Source: Burkholderiales bacterium (GTDB lineage Bacteria > Pseudomonadota > Gammaproteobacteria > Burkholderiales > JAEUOS01). From it: DNA of 64,000 nucleotides. The translations under genes and the position numbers were made by a program. The stretch is from the NCBI GenBank assembly GCA_016790695.1, contig JAEUOS010000031.1, positions 1-64,000 on the forward strand, in the 5' to 3' direction. Numbering within the stretch: the first letter of the stretch is position 1; the number at the start of each line of letters is the position of its first letter. This document shows, one piece after another, positions 1 to 10,600 of the stretch. The notes under the pieces were generated by a model. It had not been told where the DNA came from, did not search any database, and saw nothing but the letters and a program-made list of their open reading frames with translations.

Positions 1-428
1 GCTGGCTCTACACCGGCGACGTGGCGCGGGTCGACGAGGATGGGTTCTTCTATGTGATCGACCGCAGGAAGGATGTGATCTTCCTGGCGGGCTATCCCAT
101 CTACCCGCGCGACATCGAGGAGGTTCTCTATGAGCATCCGGCGGTGCTCGAAGCGGCCGTGGTCGGCGTGCCGGAGTGGGGCGAGGAACGCGCGATTCGC
201 GCCTTTGTCGTCGCGCGCGACCGCGGCGCCAAGGCGCCGGGACGCCTCGTCTCGGAACTGACCGCCCACCTCGCCAGACGCCTACCGGCGCACGCCGTGC
301 CCGCGACGATCACCCTGGTCGACGCGCTCCCGCGCAACCTGCTGGGCAAGGTGCTGCGGCGCCAGCTCGCGCTGCTCGCGCATGCCGACGCCGTGCCGGA
401 ACCGACCGCGGCCGATCGCGGCAGCTAG
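1..428 (+). CDS. Acyl-CoA synthetase / AMP-dependent ligase, C-terminal part only
   Basis: The reading frame is open from base 3, so the 5' part lies outside the window and only about 141 C-terminal residues are visible. They hold the ANL-superfamily signature WLYTGDVARVDEDGFFYVIDR, the IYPRDIEEVL segment that follows the hinge, and near the end PRNLLGKVLRRQL, whose lysine is the catalytic Lys that forms the adenylate. Family knowledge says such enzymes activate a carboxylic acid with ATP and then load it on CoA. The substrate cannot be read from the C-terminus. It converges on the PEP-CTERM gene with only six bases between them. Confidence 0.88.
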   Translation, partial: WLYTGDVARVDEDGFFYVIDRRKDVIFLAGYPIYPRDIEEVLYEHPAVLEAAVVGVPEWGEERAIRAFVVARDRGAKAPGRLVSELTAHLARRLPAHAVPATITLVDALPRNLLGKVLRRQLALLAHADAVPEPTAADRGS

Positions 429-434
429 CGGCGG

Positions 435-1244
435 CTAGCGGCGACCCAGGCGCATGCTGCGCCGGCCGAATGCCGCAACGAGCGCCGCGCCGACCAGCAA
501 CAGCGTGCCCGGCTCGGGCACCACATGGTAGGCCTGCATCACCCGCTGCGCGAGTTCGCCCACCTGGCCGTTGTTGTCGGTCCAGACGTCGTAGCCCAGG
601 ATGTAGGAGCCGTCACCCGACACGCCGAAGCCGTAGGCGAGCGACTGGCCCGCGCCCACCAGCACCGGGGCGCTGTCGATCAGGGCGGCGCTGTTCCACA
701 GCGTGGTGCCCGGCAGCAGATCCGACAGCGCCGTCTGCGACATCTGGTAAAGAACGCGGCGCTGCACCCAGTACGCATCGATAGTCGACGTGTTGGTGAC
801 GCTGCCGTCGTTGTAGTCCTGCGGCAGCAGATTGCAGCGGAACGCCGGCGCGCCGATGTTGGCGCCGTCCCAGGTCCAGTACTGGTCCTTGACCACACCG
901 TTGCCCACGCCGGCCGCGACGCGAATGCCGACGTGAACCGCGGCCCGGTCGGGAACGACCGCGCCGAAATACCGCACCAGCACATCGCCGCCCCCGAGGT
1001 CGGTGACGGAATAGTCGGGGAACGGATTGCGCACCCGCAGCGGATCGGTGTAGACCTCGAGCAGATTCGCCGGCTGGAAATTTCCCAGCAGGATGTCGAA
1101 ATCGTTCGCCGGCCGGCCGGTCAGGTTGTACATGTCCGGGTTGCAGTCGATGGTGCGCAGCGATCCCGCGTGCGCCGGAAATGCGAAACTCGCGCACAGC
1201 GCGACGGCCGGGACAGCCTTCTGAAGCAAGCGACGCACGCTCAT
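435..1244 (-). CDS. PEP-CTERM sorting domain protein, exported
   Basis: A 269-residue protein with an N-terminal signal peptide (LLQKAVPAVALCASFAFPAHA) and a C-terminal VPEPGTLLLVGAALVAAFG tail followed by an arginine-rich end. That is the tripartite PEP-CTERM signal: Pro-Glu-Pro motif, one membrane helix, basic cluster. Proteins of this class are cut and sorted to the cell surface by an exosortase (EpsH/XrtA), usually in species that make exopolysaccharide. No exosortase gene is visible here. The central part (residues 30-235) has no motif I recognise. It is divergent from ltaE, and the shared gap holds an FNR-like box placed about -42 from its likely start site. Confidence 0.85.
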   Translation of the reverse strand: MSVRRLLQKAVPAVALCASFAFPAHAGSLRTIDCNPDMYNLTGRPANDFDILLGNFQPANLLEVYTDPLRVRNPFPDYSVTDLGGGDVLVRYFGAVVPDRAAVHVGIRVAAGVGNGVVKDQYWTWDGANIGAPAFRCNLLPQDYNDGSVTNTSTIDAYWVQRRVLYQMSQTALSDLLPGTTLWNSAALIDSAPVLVGAGQSLAYGFGVSGDGSYILGYDVWTDNNGQVGELAQRVMQAYHVVPEPGTLLLVGAALVAAFGRRSMRLGRR

Positions 1245-1271
1245 GACGATCTCCCCACTTGGATTAGGGGC

Positions 1272-1314
1272 TTATTCTCGCACCAGACCGGCCTGCGCGC
1301 TTGATCCGCGTCAA
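1272..1314 (-). promoter_or_regulatory. Putative FNR/Anr-activated promoter of the PEP-CTERM gene
   Basis: Bases 1301-1314 read TTGATCCGCGTCAA, which fits the FNR/Anr/Dnr half-site pattern TTGAT-N4-(A/G)TCAA on both arms. On the minus strand a GAATAA -10-like hexamer lies at 1277-1272. If the start site is near 1265, the box is centred about 42 bases upstream, the classic class II activator position. The match and spacing are seen directly; the regulator is inferred. Confidence 0.5.
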
Positions 1315-1402
1315 GTGCGATTGTGAGCAATGGTTAATGCCGCCGTCATCGCCTGATCCGGCGCATTGCCCCCTTCCCGATTCCGACACAGGAAATGAAC
1401 CC

Positions 1403-2406
<1,004 letters not shown>

Positions 2407-2410
<4 letters not shown>

Positions 2411-3561
2411 AACAGGCGCAGGGTCTCGCCGGGCGCCGGACCGGACGGCGCGATCGCGCTGCCGGGGCGCACCAGCGCGCCGACCCGCACGCCGATCAAG
2501 CGGATCGGCCGCGCCAGGCGCCGCTGCGGCGCCACCCGCGCCAGGGCCGCGAAGGCCGCGCGGCGGATCGCCGCCGGATCGTTGACCGCCTCGGCCACCG
2601 TGTTGTCGCGCGTGACGATGCGGAAGTTGTCGTAGCGCAGCTTCACGCCGATGGTGCGGCCGGCATAGCCGCGGCGCTGCAGGTCCTCGCCGACCTGCCG
2701 GCACAGCCGCGAGAGCACCGCGGCGATCTCGTCCCAGTCGCGCGTGTCCTCCTCGAAGGTGGTCTCGCGGCTGCGCGAGACCGGCTCCTGGTGGGTCACC
2801 ACCGGCCGGTCGTCGCGCCCCCAGGCGCAGGCATGCAGCCAGCGTCCGTAGCGCTCGCCGAAGTGCCGGACCAGGAATTCCGGCCGCTCCCGGGCCAGGT
2901 CGCCGATGGTGACGATGTCGAGCTTCGCCAGGCGTTCGCCGGCCTTCGGTCCGATGCCGTTGATGCGCCTGGCCGGCAGCGGCCAGATGACCTCCTCGAG
3001 ATCCTCGGGCTCGATCAGCGTCAGGCCGTCCGGCTTGTCGAGCTCCGAGCCGATCTTGGCGAGCAGCTTGTTGGGCGCGATCGCGATCGAGCAGGTGAGC
3101 CCGGTGGCCTCGCGCACCGCCCGCTTCAAGGCCTGGCCCAGGCTGCGCGACTCGCCCGCCACCTGCGTGAGGTCGATGTAGACCTCGTCGATGCCGCGGT
3201 CCTCGATCTCGGGCGCGATGGCGGCGATCGCCGCCTTGAACAGGCGCGAGAGGCGCCGGTATTCGTCGAAGTCGGCCGGCAGCATCAGCGCCTGGGGGCA
3301 CAGCGCGCGCGCCTTCATCATCGCCATCGCCGAATGCACCCCATAGGCGCGCGCCTCGTAGGTGCAGGTGGTCACCACGCCGCGCCCGGCGTACTCGGAC
3401 AGCGGCCGCGGCGCGCCGTCAGGGCCGGCGCGCCGGCCGCCGATGACCACCGGCAGGCCGCGCAGTTCGGGCCGGCGCAACAGCTCGACCGACGCGTAGA
3501 ACGCGTCCATGTCGAGATGGGCGATGCGGCGCGGCGCGGCGCCCGGAAGCGGGTCGGGCAT
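2407..3561 (-). CDS. dinB: DNA polymerase IV (Y-family)
   Basis: A 384-residue translesion polymerase. The first catalytic block is HLDMDAFYASVE near residue 15 and the second is GIDEVYIDLT near residue 120, carrying the metal-binding carboxylates. The helix-hairpin-helix region INGIGPKAGERLAKLDIVTIGDL lies near residue 200, and the little-finger domain follows. The C-terminus ends in ETLRLF, which resembles the short beta-clamp-binding peptide expected at the end of this enzyme. It lies downstream of pyc in the same direction, separated by a GC-rich palindrome. No LexA box was sought beyond the immediate upstream bases. Confidence 0.93.
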
Positions 3562-3579
3562 GATGCAATCCTAACGCCG

Positions 3580-3601
3580 CGCAGCGCCGCGCGGCGCTGC
3601 G
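3580..3601. repeat. 22-bp perfect palindrome between pyc and dinB
   Basis: Eleven bases CGCAGCGCCGC are followed at once by their exact complement, so the site can form a very GC-rich hairpin 8 bases after the pyc stop. There is no T-run on the minus strand after it, so it is not a canonical intrinsic terminator. It may protect the pyc mRNA 3' end or lower read-through into dinB. Confidence 0.5.
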
Positions 3602-3609
3602 GCCATGCC

Positions 3610-6600
3610 CTACTGGAACTCCAGCAGCAGGTCGTGCGCGGCGACGGTCTCGCCGGGCTTGACGTGGACCGCGCGCACCGTGACGTCGCGCTCGGCGCGG
3701 ATCTGCGACTCCATCTTCATCGCCTCGATCGAGAGCAGCGGGTCGCCGGCCCGGACCGCCTGGCCGGCCTTGACCGCGACGGTGACGATCATGCCCGGCA
3801 TCGGCGCCGGCAGGTGCCTGGCGTTGCCGGGTTCGGCCTGCGCGCGCGCGGCCTTGCGCGCGGCGCCGGCCTTGGCCACGCGCATGGTGCGCGCCTGGCC
3901 GTTCAGCTCGAAGAACACCCGCACCACGCCCTCTTCCTCGGCCGGCGCGGTGCCCTGCATCGAGACCACCAGGGTCTTGCCCGGATCGATCTCGACGGCG
4001 ATCTCCTCGCGCTCGTGCATGCCGTAGAAGAATGCCGGCGTGGGAATGGCGTCGACGTCGCCGTACTGGCGGTGATGCGCGGCGAACTCGGTGAACACCT
4101 TCGGATACATCAGGTAGGAGGCGAGGTCGCGGTCGTCGACGTGACGGCCGATGGCCTTCTCGGCTTCCGCGCGCGCGGCCTCGAGGTCGACCGGCGGCAG
4201 GCTGGCGCCGGGACGATAGGGCGCCGGCGGCTGCGCCAGGATCTCGCCCGGGCGCCCGCACTTGAGGACCTTGCGCGACACCGCCTCCGGAAAGCCGTCC
4301 GGCGGAAAGCCGATCTCGCCCCTGAACAGCGCCACGACGGATTCCGGGAACGCGACCTCGCGTTCGGGGTCCATCACGTCGGCGGCCGTCAGGCCGTTGG
4401 CGACCATCGACAGCGCCATGTCGCCCACCACCTTGGAGGTCGGCGTCACCTTGGTCACGTCGCCGAACAGCCGGTTGACGTCCGCATAGGTGCGCGACAC
4501 CTCGGACCAGCGGTGCTCCAGTCCCATCGCGCGCGCCTGCTCGCGCAGGTTGGTGTACTGCCCGCCGGGCATCTCGTGCCGGTACACGTCGGCGGTGCCG
4601 GCCCGGATGTCGGCCTCGAACGGCGCGTAGTACTTGCGCACGCCCTCGAAATAGTCCGACAGCTGCGCGAGCGCGGCGCGGTCGAGCCGGCCCGGGCCGT
4701 CGGCGCCGGCACACGGATCGCGCGGATCGCCCTCGAGCGCGGCGACGATCGCGCCGAGGCTGGGCTGCGAGGTGAGGCCGCTCATCGCGTCGAGCGCGGC
4801 GTCGAACGCATCGACGCCGGCCTCCACGGCGGCGAGCACCGAGGCGGCGGCGGCGCCCGAGGTGTCGTGGGTGTGGAAGTGCACCGGCAGGCCGGTCTCG
4901 TCCCGGAGCGCGCGGATCAGCTCGCGCGCGGCGCGCGGCCGGCACACGCCGGCCATGTCCTTGAGGCCGAGGATGTGCACGCCCGCCGCCTTGAGCTCGC
5001 GGGCGCGCTTCAGGTAGTAGCCGAGGTCGTACTTGCGCGTCCGGTCGTGGATGTCGGCGGTGTAGCAGATCGCGCCCTCGCACAGCGCGCCGGACTCGAG
5101 CACCGCGTCGATCGCCACCCGCATGTTCTCGACCCAGTTGAGCGAATCGAACACGCGGAACAGGTCGATCCCGCCGGCGGCCGCCTGGCCGACGAAATGG
5201 CGCACGACGTTGTCGGCGTAGTTGGTGTAGCCGACCGCGTTGGAGGAGCGCAGCAGCATCTGGAACAGCACGTTGGGCACCGCCTCGCGCAGCGCCGCCA
5301 GGCGCGCCCACGGGTCCTCGCGCAGGAAGCGCATCGCCACGTCGAAGGTGGCGCCACCCCAGCACTCCAGCGAGAACAGGCCGCCGGCCATGCGCGCGTA
5401 GTAGGGCGCGATGCGCAGCATGTCGATGGTGCGCATGCGGGTCGCGAACAGGGACTGATGGGCATCGCGCAGCGTGGTGTCGGTGACGAGCGCGCGCGGC
5501 TCGTCCTTCATCCACTGCGCGAACTTCGCCGCGCCCATGCGGCGGAACAGGTCGCGCGTGCCGAGCGGCACGGGGCCGCTGGTATCGAGCCCGGGCTTGG
5601 CGAGGTGCGCGTGCGTCAGGTCCGGCTTCACGCGGCCCTTCATGTCGGGGTGGCCGTTGACCGTCACCTCGCCGAGGTAGCGCAGGATGCGGGTGGCGCG
5701 GTCGCGGCGCTTGGCGAAGCGCACCAGTTCCGGCGTCTCGTCGATGAAGCGGGTGGTGACCGTGCCGGCCGCGAAGTCCGGGTGATTGATGACGTTCTCG
5801 ACGAACTGCAGGTTGGTGGCCACGCCGCGGATGCGGAACTCGCGCAGGCCGCGGTCCATGCGCCGGATCGCCTCGGCCGCCGTCGGCGCCCATGCCGTCA
5901 CCTTGACCAGCAGCGAGTCGTAGTAGGGGGTGATGACCGCGCCGGTGTAGGCGGTGCCGCCGTCCAGGCGCAGGCCGAAGCCGGCGGCTGAGCGGTACGC
6001 GGTGATGCGCCCGTAGTCCGGGGTGAAGCCGTTCTCCGGGTCCTCGGTGGTGACCCGGCACTGCAGGGCGTGCCCGTTCAGGCGGATGTCGGCCTGCGCC
6101 GGCACCGGGCAGTCGGGCGCGCCGATCCGCGCGCCCTCGCTGATGCGGATCTGCGACTTGACGATGTCGATGCCGGTCACCTGCTCGGTGACGGTGTGCT
6201 CGACCTGGATGCGCGGGTTGACCTCGATGAAGTAGAACTTGCCGGTGTCCGCGTCCATCAGGAACTCGACGGTGCCGGCATGGGTGTAGCCGACCGCGCG
6301 GCCGAGCCTGAGCGCCGCCTCGCACAGCTCGGCGCGGCCGGCGGCGTCGAGGTAGGGCGCGGGCGCGCGCTCGACCACCTTCTGGTTGCGCCGCTGCACC
6401 GAGCAGTCGCGCTCGAACAGGTGCACCAGGTTGCCGTGCTTGTCGCCCATGATCTGCACTTCGACGTGGCGCGCGCGCCGCACCAGCTTCTCCAGGTAGA
6501 CCTCGTCGTTGCCGAACGCGGCCGCCGCCTCGCGCCGCGCCGCCTCGATCTGCGCGGCCAGGTCGGCCTCGGATTCGATGACGCGCATGCCGCGACCGCC

Positions 6601-7098
6601 GCCGCCCCAGCTCGCCTTGAGCATCAGCGGGTAGCCGACCGCGGCGGCGAGCGCCTGGCACGCGGCGATCTCGCGCGGCAGCGGGCCGGTCGCCGGCATC
6701 ACCGGCACGCCGGCCGCCACCGCGGCGTTGCGCGCGGCGACCTTGTTGCCCAGCGTCGTCATGACCTCCGGCGTCGGGCCGACGAAGACGATGCCGGCGG
6801 CCGCGCAGGCGCGCGCGAACTCCGGGTTCTCCGACAGGAACCCGTAGCCGGGGTGGATCGCGTCGACCCGCGCCTGGCGCGCGATGCGGATCACGTCGGG
6901 GATGTCGAGGTAGGCCTGCAGCGGCTTCCTGCCCTCGCCGACCAGGTAGCTCTCGTCGGCCTTGAAGCGATGCAGGGCGAAGCGGTCCTCGCGCGAATAG
7001 ATCGAGACGGTGCGGATGCCCATCTCGGCGGCGGCGCGCATGACGCGGATCGAGATTTCCGAGCGATTGGCGATGAGCAGGGAGCGGATCGATTTCAT
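3610..7098 (-). CDS. pyc: Pyruvate carboxylase
   Basis: A 1162-residue single-chain enzyme, the usual length for the alpha4 form, which carboxylates pyruvate to oxaloacetate with ATP and bicarbonate. The order is a biotin carboxylase domain (about 1-450; SWGGGGRGMRVI loop, FIEVNPRIQVEHTVTE), a carboxyltransferase domain (about 530-800; DTTLRDAHQSLFATRMRT, metal-binding HFHTHDTSG), the PYC linker, and a C-terminal biotinyl domain with IEAMKMESQ, whose Lys carries biotin. The start chosen is MKSIRSLLIANRSEISIRV; the frame extends 20 residues upstream with no family similarity. With pckG at 49 kb the window holds both arms of the C3/C4 node. Confidence 0.97.
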   Translation of the reverse strand: MKSIRSLLIANRSEISIRVMRAAAEMGIRTVSIYSREDRFALHRFKADESYLVGEGRKPLQAYLDIPDVIRIARQARVDAIHPGYGFLSENPEFARACAAAGIVFVGPTPEVMTTLGNKVAARNAAVAAGVPVMPATGPLPREIAACQALAAAVGYPLMLKASWGGGGRGMRVIESEADLAAQIEAARREAAAAFGNDEVYLEKLVRRARHVEVQIMGDKHGNLVHLFERDCSVQRRNQKVVERAPAPYLDAAGRAELCEAALRLGRAVGYTHAGTVEFLMDADTGKFYFIEVNPRIQVEHTVTEQVTGIDIVKSQIRISEGARIGAPDCPVPAQADIRLNGHALQCRVTTEDPENGFTPDYGRITAYRSAAGFGLRLDGGTAYTGAVITPYYDSLLVKVTAWAPTAAEAIRRMDRGLREFRIRGVATNLQFVENVINHPDFAAGTVTTRFIDETPELVRFAKRRDRATRILRYLGEVTVNGHPDMKGRVKPDLTHAHLAKPGLDTSGPVPLGTRDLFRRMGAAKFAQWMKDEPRALVTDTTLRDAHQSLFATRMRTIDMLRIAPYYARMAGGLFSLECWGGATFDVAMRFLREDPWARLAALREAVPNVLFQMLLRSSNAVGYTNYADNVVRHFVGQAAAGGIDLFRVFDSLNWVENMRVAIDAVLESGALCEGAICYTADIHDRTRKYDLGYYLKRARELKAAGVHILGLKDMAGVCRPRAARELIRALRDETGLPVHFHTHDTSGAAAASVLAAVEAGVDAFDAALDAMSGLTSQPSLGAIVAALEGDPRDPCAGADGPGRLDRAALAQLSDYFEGVRKYYAPFEADIRAGTADVYRHEMPGGQYTNLREQARAMGLEHRWSEVSRTYADVNRLFGDVTKVTPTSKVVGDMALSMVANGLTAADVMDPEREVAFPESVVALFRGEIGFPPDGFPEAVSRKVLKCGRPGEILAQPPAPYRPGASLPPVDLEAARAEAEKAIGRHVDDRDLASYLMYPKVFTEFAAHHRQYGDVDAIPTPAFFYGMHEREEIAVEIDPGKTLVVSMQGTAPAEEEGVVRVFFELNGQARTMRVAKAGAARKAARAQAEPGNARHLPAPMPGMIVTVAVKAGQAVRAGDPLLSIEAMKMESQIRAERDVTVRAVHVKPGETVAAHDLLLEFQ

Positions 7099-7190
7099 GA
7101 CATGGCCTGGAGGCGAAGGACGCGCGGTCGCCACGATGCAAGCAGGTTTCGTGCGCATGGCGGCCGCGCTGCCCGATTATGTCGGGAAAG

Positions 7191-7219
7191 TTGCGCCGGC
7201 GGCCCGGCTCCCCGACAAT
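7191..7219 (+). promoter_or_regulatory. Putative sigma-70 promoter of the molybdoenzyme operon
   Basis: TTGCGC (7191-7196) and GACAAT (7214-7219) are separated by 17 bases, and the chosen start codon lies 35 bases downstream. Just upstream a short inverted repeat CCCGA-N5-TCGGG (7172-7186) could be an operator. Both hexamers are imperfect. Confidence 0.35.
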
Positions 7220-7253
7220 CGCCCCTCTCCACGCTTCACCCGCCACCGCCGCC

Positions 7254-9575
7254 ATGTCAGCGCCTTCCACGTTCACCGGCCGCCGCGAAGACCGGCGCCT
7301 CGTCACCGGCGCCGGCCGCTACACCGCCGACCTCGACCTGCCGGGGCAACTGCATGCGGCCTTCGTGCGTGCCGACCGTGCGAGCGCCCGCATCCGCGCC
7401 ATCGACTGCGCGCGCGCGCGCGCCGCCGCAGGCGTCGCCGCGGTGTTCACCGGCGCGGACCTGGCCGACACCGCGTTCCGGACCCCCGGAACCATGGTCA
7501 GCTATCCGGGCCGCGGCGGCGCCGCGATCATCGTGCCGCCACGCCTGCCGTTCGCCCGCGACCGCGTGCGCTTCGTCGGCGAGGAGGTCGCGCTGGTCCT
7601 TGCCGAGACCCGGCATGCCGCCGAGGACGCGGCCGCCCTGATCGACGTCGACTACGAGGACCTTCCCGCGGTGGCGCACCCGGAGGACGCGATCCGCCCC
7701 GGCGCGCCGCTGGTGCACGAGAGCGTGCCGGGCAACGTGGTGTTCGACTTCGAGTACGGCGACGAGGCCGCGACCGCGGCGGCCTTCGCGGCGGCCGCGC
7801 ACGTCGTGCGGCTCCGGCTCGACAGCCAGCGCGTGGCGGCCAGCCCGATGGAACCGCGCGCCACGCTGGTCGCCTACGACGCCGCGTCCGACAGCTTCGA
7901 CCTCAGCACCCCCAACCAGGGGCCGACGATGATGCGCCCGGGCCTGGTCCACATGCTGGGCCTCGCCCCCGGGCAGGTGCGCATCCACGCCCAGGACGTC
8001 GGCGGCGGCTTCGGCGCGCGCTCCGGTGCCTACATGGACCACGTGATCCTCATGTGGGCGGCGCGCGCGCTCGGCCGGCCGGTCAAGTGGGTCGGGTCGC
8101 GCGCCGACCAGTTCATGGTCGAGGCGCACGGCCGGGCCATCGTCATCGACGCCGAGCTGGCGCTCGATGCCGACGGCACCTTCCGTGCGTTTCGCATGCA
8201 CTGGGTGGCCGACCAGGGCGCCTACCTGACCGCCGCGGGGCCGCTGATCAACACCATGAACGGCAGCCTCACCATCGGCGGTGCCTACCAGGTCGCCACA
8301 GGCTACGGACGCCATCGCTGCGTCCTCACCCATACCTGCCCGACCACGGCCTACCGGGGCGCGGGACGGCCCGACATGGCCTACGCCGTCGAGCGCCTGG
8401 TCGACGAGGCGGCCGCGCAGCTGGGCCTCGACCGCATCGCGCTGCGCCTGAAGAACGCGATTCCCCGGCAGGCGATGCCGTTCCGGAACGCCGCGGGCGC
8501 CACCTACGATTCGGGCGACTTCCCCGCCCTGATGCAGCGCGCGGTCGAAGCGTCGGACTGGGCCGGCTTCGCCGCACGCAGGGCGCAGTCGGCGGCCCGC
8601 GGCCGGCTGCGCGGCCTCGGCGTGGCGCTGTTCCTCGAGCCCTCCGGCGGCGGCGCCGCGCCCAGGGACCAGGCGGCGCTGCGCATGACGGCCGACGGCC
8701 GCGTGCTGCTGCATGCGGTCACGCAGAACCATGGCCAGGGCCACGAGACCGTGTTCCCGGAGATCGTCGCGCGGGTGCTGGGGCTGCCCGCCGAGCGCAT
8801 CGAACTCGTCACCGACCATCCGGTCTCGGCCGCCCTGATGGGCAACGGCGTGGTCGGCTCGCGCTCGATGCAGCAGTTCGGCTCGGCGTTCCACCTCGGC
8901 GCCCTGGAAGTCGTGAAAAAGGGCCGGCTGCTGGCCGCCCGCCACCTCGAGGCCGCGGCCGAGGACATCGAGTTCGCCGACGGCAGCTACCGCGTCAAGG
9001 GCACCGATCTGCGCGTCTCGCTCGCCGCGCTCATCGTCGCGCACGGCGGCAGCGCGCCGCATCCGCTCGATGCCGACGGCGAGGTGGGCCTGACACGCGC
9101 GTTCCCCAGCGGCGCGCACGTTGCCGAGGTCGAGATCGACGCGGACACCGGCGCGGTGTCGATTGCGCGCTACGTCGCCGTCGACGACTGCGGCAACGTG
9201 ATCAACCCCACGCTGGCCGAAGCGCAACTGCACGGCGGCATCGCGCAGGGCGCCGGGCAGGTGCTGGGCGAGCATGCCGCCTACGACCGCGCCACCGGCC
9301 AGCTGCTGTCGGGAAGCTTCATGGACTACGTGATGCCGCGCGCCGGCACCCTGCCGGCCGTCGAAACCCTCGAGTTGTGCGTGCCGAGCCCGACCAACGT
9401 GCTGGGGGCCAAGGGGGCGGGCGAGGCCGGCACCACGGGCGCGCTGCCGGTGCTGATGAACGCGATCGTCGACGCGCTGCGCGCGCGCGGCATCGCCCAC
9501 CTGGACATGCCGGCGTCGCCGGCGCGCGTGTGGCAGGCCCTGGCGCAGGCGCGGACGGCAGGGAGCGCAGCATGA
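7254..9575 (+). CDS. CoxL-like molybdopterin-binding large subunit (xanthine dehydrogenase family, form II loop)
   Basis: A 773-residue aldehyde oxidase/xanthine dehydrogenase family protein. It opens with GRREDRRLVTGAGRYTADLDL, typical of CoxL-like subunits. It carries VGGGFGARSG for Moco binding (near residue 250), AYRGAGRPDM (near 370), and GAKGAGEAGTTGALP near the end with the conserved active-site Glu. AYRGAGR is the form II loop; true CO dehydrogenases have AYRCSFR, so CO oxidation is unlikely and an aldehyde or heteroaromatic substrate is more probable. Family members normally need a 2Fe-2S small subunit and an FAD medium subunit, and neither gene lies next to it. Its TGA overlaps the argC ATG (ATGA). 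Confidence 0.9.
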   Translation: MSAPSTFTGRREDRRLVTGAGRYTADLDLPGQLHAAFVRADRASARIRAIDCARARAAAGVAAVFTGADLADTAFRTPGTMVSYPGRGGAAIIVPPRLPFARDRVRFVGEEVALVLAETRHAAEDAAALIDVDYEDLPAVAHPEDAIRPGAPLVHESVPGNVVFDFEYGDEAATAAAFAAAAHVVRLRLDSQRVAASPMEPRATLVAYDAASDSFDLSTPNQGPTMMRPGLVHMLGLAPGQVRIHAQDVGGGFGARSGAYMDHVILMWAARALGRPVKWVGSRADQFMVEAHGRAIVIDAELALDADGTFRAFRMHWVADQGAYLTAAGPLINTMNGSLTIGGAYQVATGYGRHRCVLTHTCPTTAYRGAGRPDMAYAVERLVDEAAAQLGLDRIALRLKNAIPRQAMPFRNAAGATYDSGDFPALMQRAVEASDWAGFAARRAQSAARGRLRGLGVALFLEPSGGGAAPRDQAALRMTADGRVLLHAVTQNHGQGHETVFPEIVARVLGLPAERIELVTDHPVSAALMGNGVVGSRSMQQFGSAFHLGALEVVKKGRLLAARHLEAAAEDIEFADGSYRVKGTDLRVSLAALIVAHGGSAPHPLDADGEVGLTRAFPSGAHVAEVEIDADTGAVSIARYVAVDDCGNVINPTLAEAQLHGGIAQGAGQVLGEHAAYDRATGQLLSGSFMDYVMPRAGTLPAVETLELCVPSPTNVLGAKGAGEAGTTGALPVLMNAIVDALRARGIAHLDMPASPARVWQALAQARTAGSAA

Positions 9576-10564
9576 AGATCGGCATCGTCGGCGTCAGCGG
9601 CTTCGGCGGCAGCGAGTTGCTGCGCCTGGTCGCAAGCCATCCCGCGTTCGAGCTCGCCTGGGTGGGCGGGGAATCGACCGCCGGCCAGCGCCTGGATGCG
9701 CGCTTTCCCGCCCTGGCCGGCCACCCGGCCGGCGCCCTGACCATCGCGCCGTTCGTGCCGGACGCGCTCGGGCATCTGGACCTGCTGTTCGCTTCGCTGC
9801 CGACCGGCAGGTCGCGCGAGCCGCTGGCGCGCGTGCCGGCGCGCGTGCGGGTGGTCGACGTCGGCGGCGATCATCGATTCGTCGACGGCTGGACCTACGG
9901 GCTCACCGAACTGCCGGGACAGCGCGATGCGATCCGGCGCACGACGCGCCTCGCCAACCCCGGGTGCTTTCCCGCCGCGGCGCTGCTGCCGCTCGCGCCC
10001 CTGGTGCGGCACGGATTGATCGACACCGAGGGCATCGTCATCGATGCCAAGAGCGGCGTCACCGGCACCGGGCGCGGCGGCGCCTCCGACTTCGGCTACG
10101 TCGAGACCAGCGAGGACGTCTTCGCCTACGGGCTGGCCGCGCATCCGCACGTGCCGGAGATGGAAACCGCGCTCGAGCGCATCGCCGGCGGCGCCGTGCG
10201 GATCGCGTTTACCCCGCACATCGTGCCGATGAAGCGCGGCATTCTCGCCACCTGCTATGCGCGGCCGCGGCCCGGGGTGACGCAGGCGCAGCTGGTCGAG
10301 GCCGCGCGCGCCGACTACGCCGACGAGCCGTTCGTCCGGCTCCACGCGCCCGCCAACGGCCGCAGCGCCCACACGGCATGGGCCAGCGGGTCCAACCTCG
10401 CCTTCCTGACCTACGCGATCAACCCGCGCACCGGCCACGTGGTGGCCACCGGCGCCATCGACAATCTCGGCAAGGGCGCCGCGGCGCAGGCGCTGCAGAA
10501 TGCCAACCTGATGCTGGGCGTGGACGAGGCCGCCGGGCTGCGCGGCCTGCCGGTGTGGCCGTAG
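9572..10564 (+). CDS. argC: N-acetyl-gamma-glutamyl-phosphate reductase (ArgC family)
   Basis: A 330-residue NADPH-dependent reductase: a Rossmann N-terminus (KIGIVGVSGFGGSELLRL), the active-site NPGCFPAAALLPLAPLV with its cysteine near residue 130, and the segments IDAKSGVTGTGRGG and HPHVPEME. ArgC makes N-acetylglutamate semialdehyde in arginine synthesis. The ATG sits inside the stop of the upstream molybdoenzyme, so translation is probably coupled. No other arg gene is near, so this may be either the housekeeping argC or a paralogue acting on another acyl phosphate. The sequence does not decide this. Confidence 0.85.
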   Translation: MKIGIVGVSGFGGSELLRLVASHPAFELAWVGGESTAGQRLDARFPALAGHPAGALTIAPFVPDALGHLDLLFASLPTGRSREPLARVPARVRVVDVGGDHRFVDGWTYGLTELPGQRDAIRRTTRLANPGCFPAAALLPLAPLVRHGLIDTEGIVIDAKSGVTGTGRGGASDFGYVETSEDVFAYGLAAHPHVPEMETALERIAGGAVRIAFTPHIVPMKRGILATCYARPRPGVTQAQLVEAARADYADEPFVRLHAPANGRSAHTAWASGSNLAFLTYAINPRTGHVVATGAIDNLGKGAAAQALQNANLMLGVDEAAGLRGLPVWP

Positions 10565-10600
10565 ACCTTCCGCGCGCAACCAACCGAACCACCGATCCCC

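Noticed and set aside
3419..7306. 1295-residue open frame overlapping pyc on the same strand
   Set aside because: The pyc frame contains all biotin carboxylase, transcarboxylase and biotinyl motifs; the other frame has none.
7254..9575. Aerobic CO dehydrogenase large subunit
   Set aside because: The loop is AYRGAGR, not the AYRCSFR of the form I enzyme, and the coxM and coxS genes are absent.
7010..10564. 1184-residue frame whose C-terminal part is ArgC
   Set aside because: Only the last 330 residues match ArgC. The rest is the out-of-frame image of the molybdoenzyme, so a fusion is not real.
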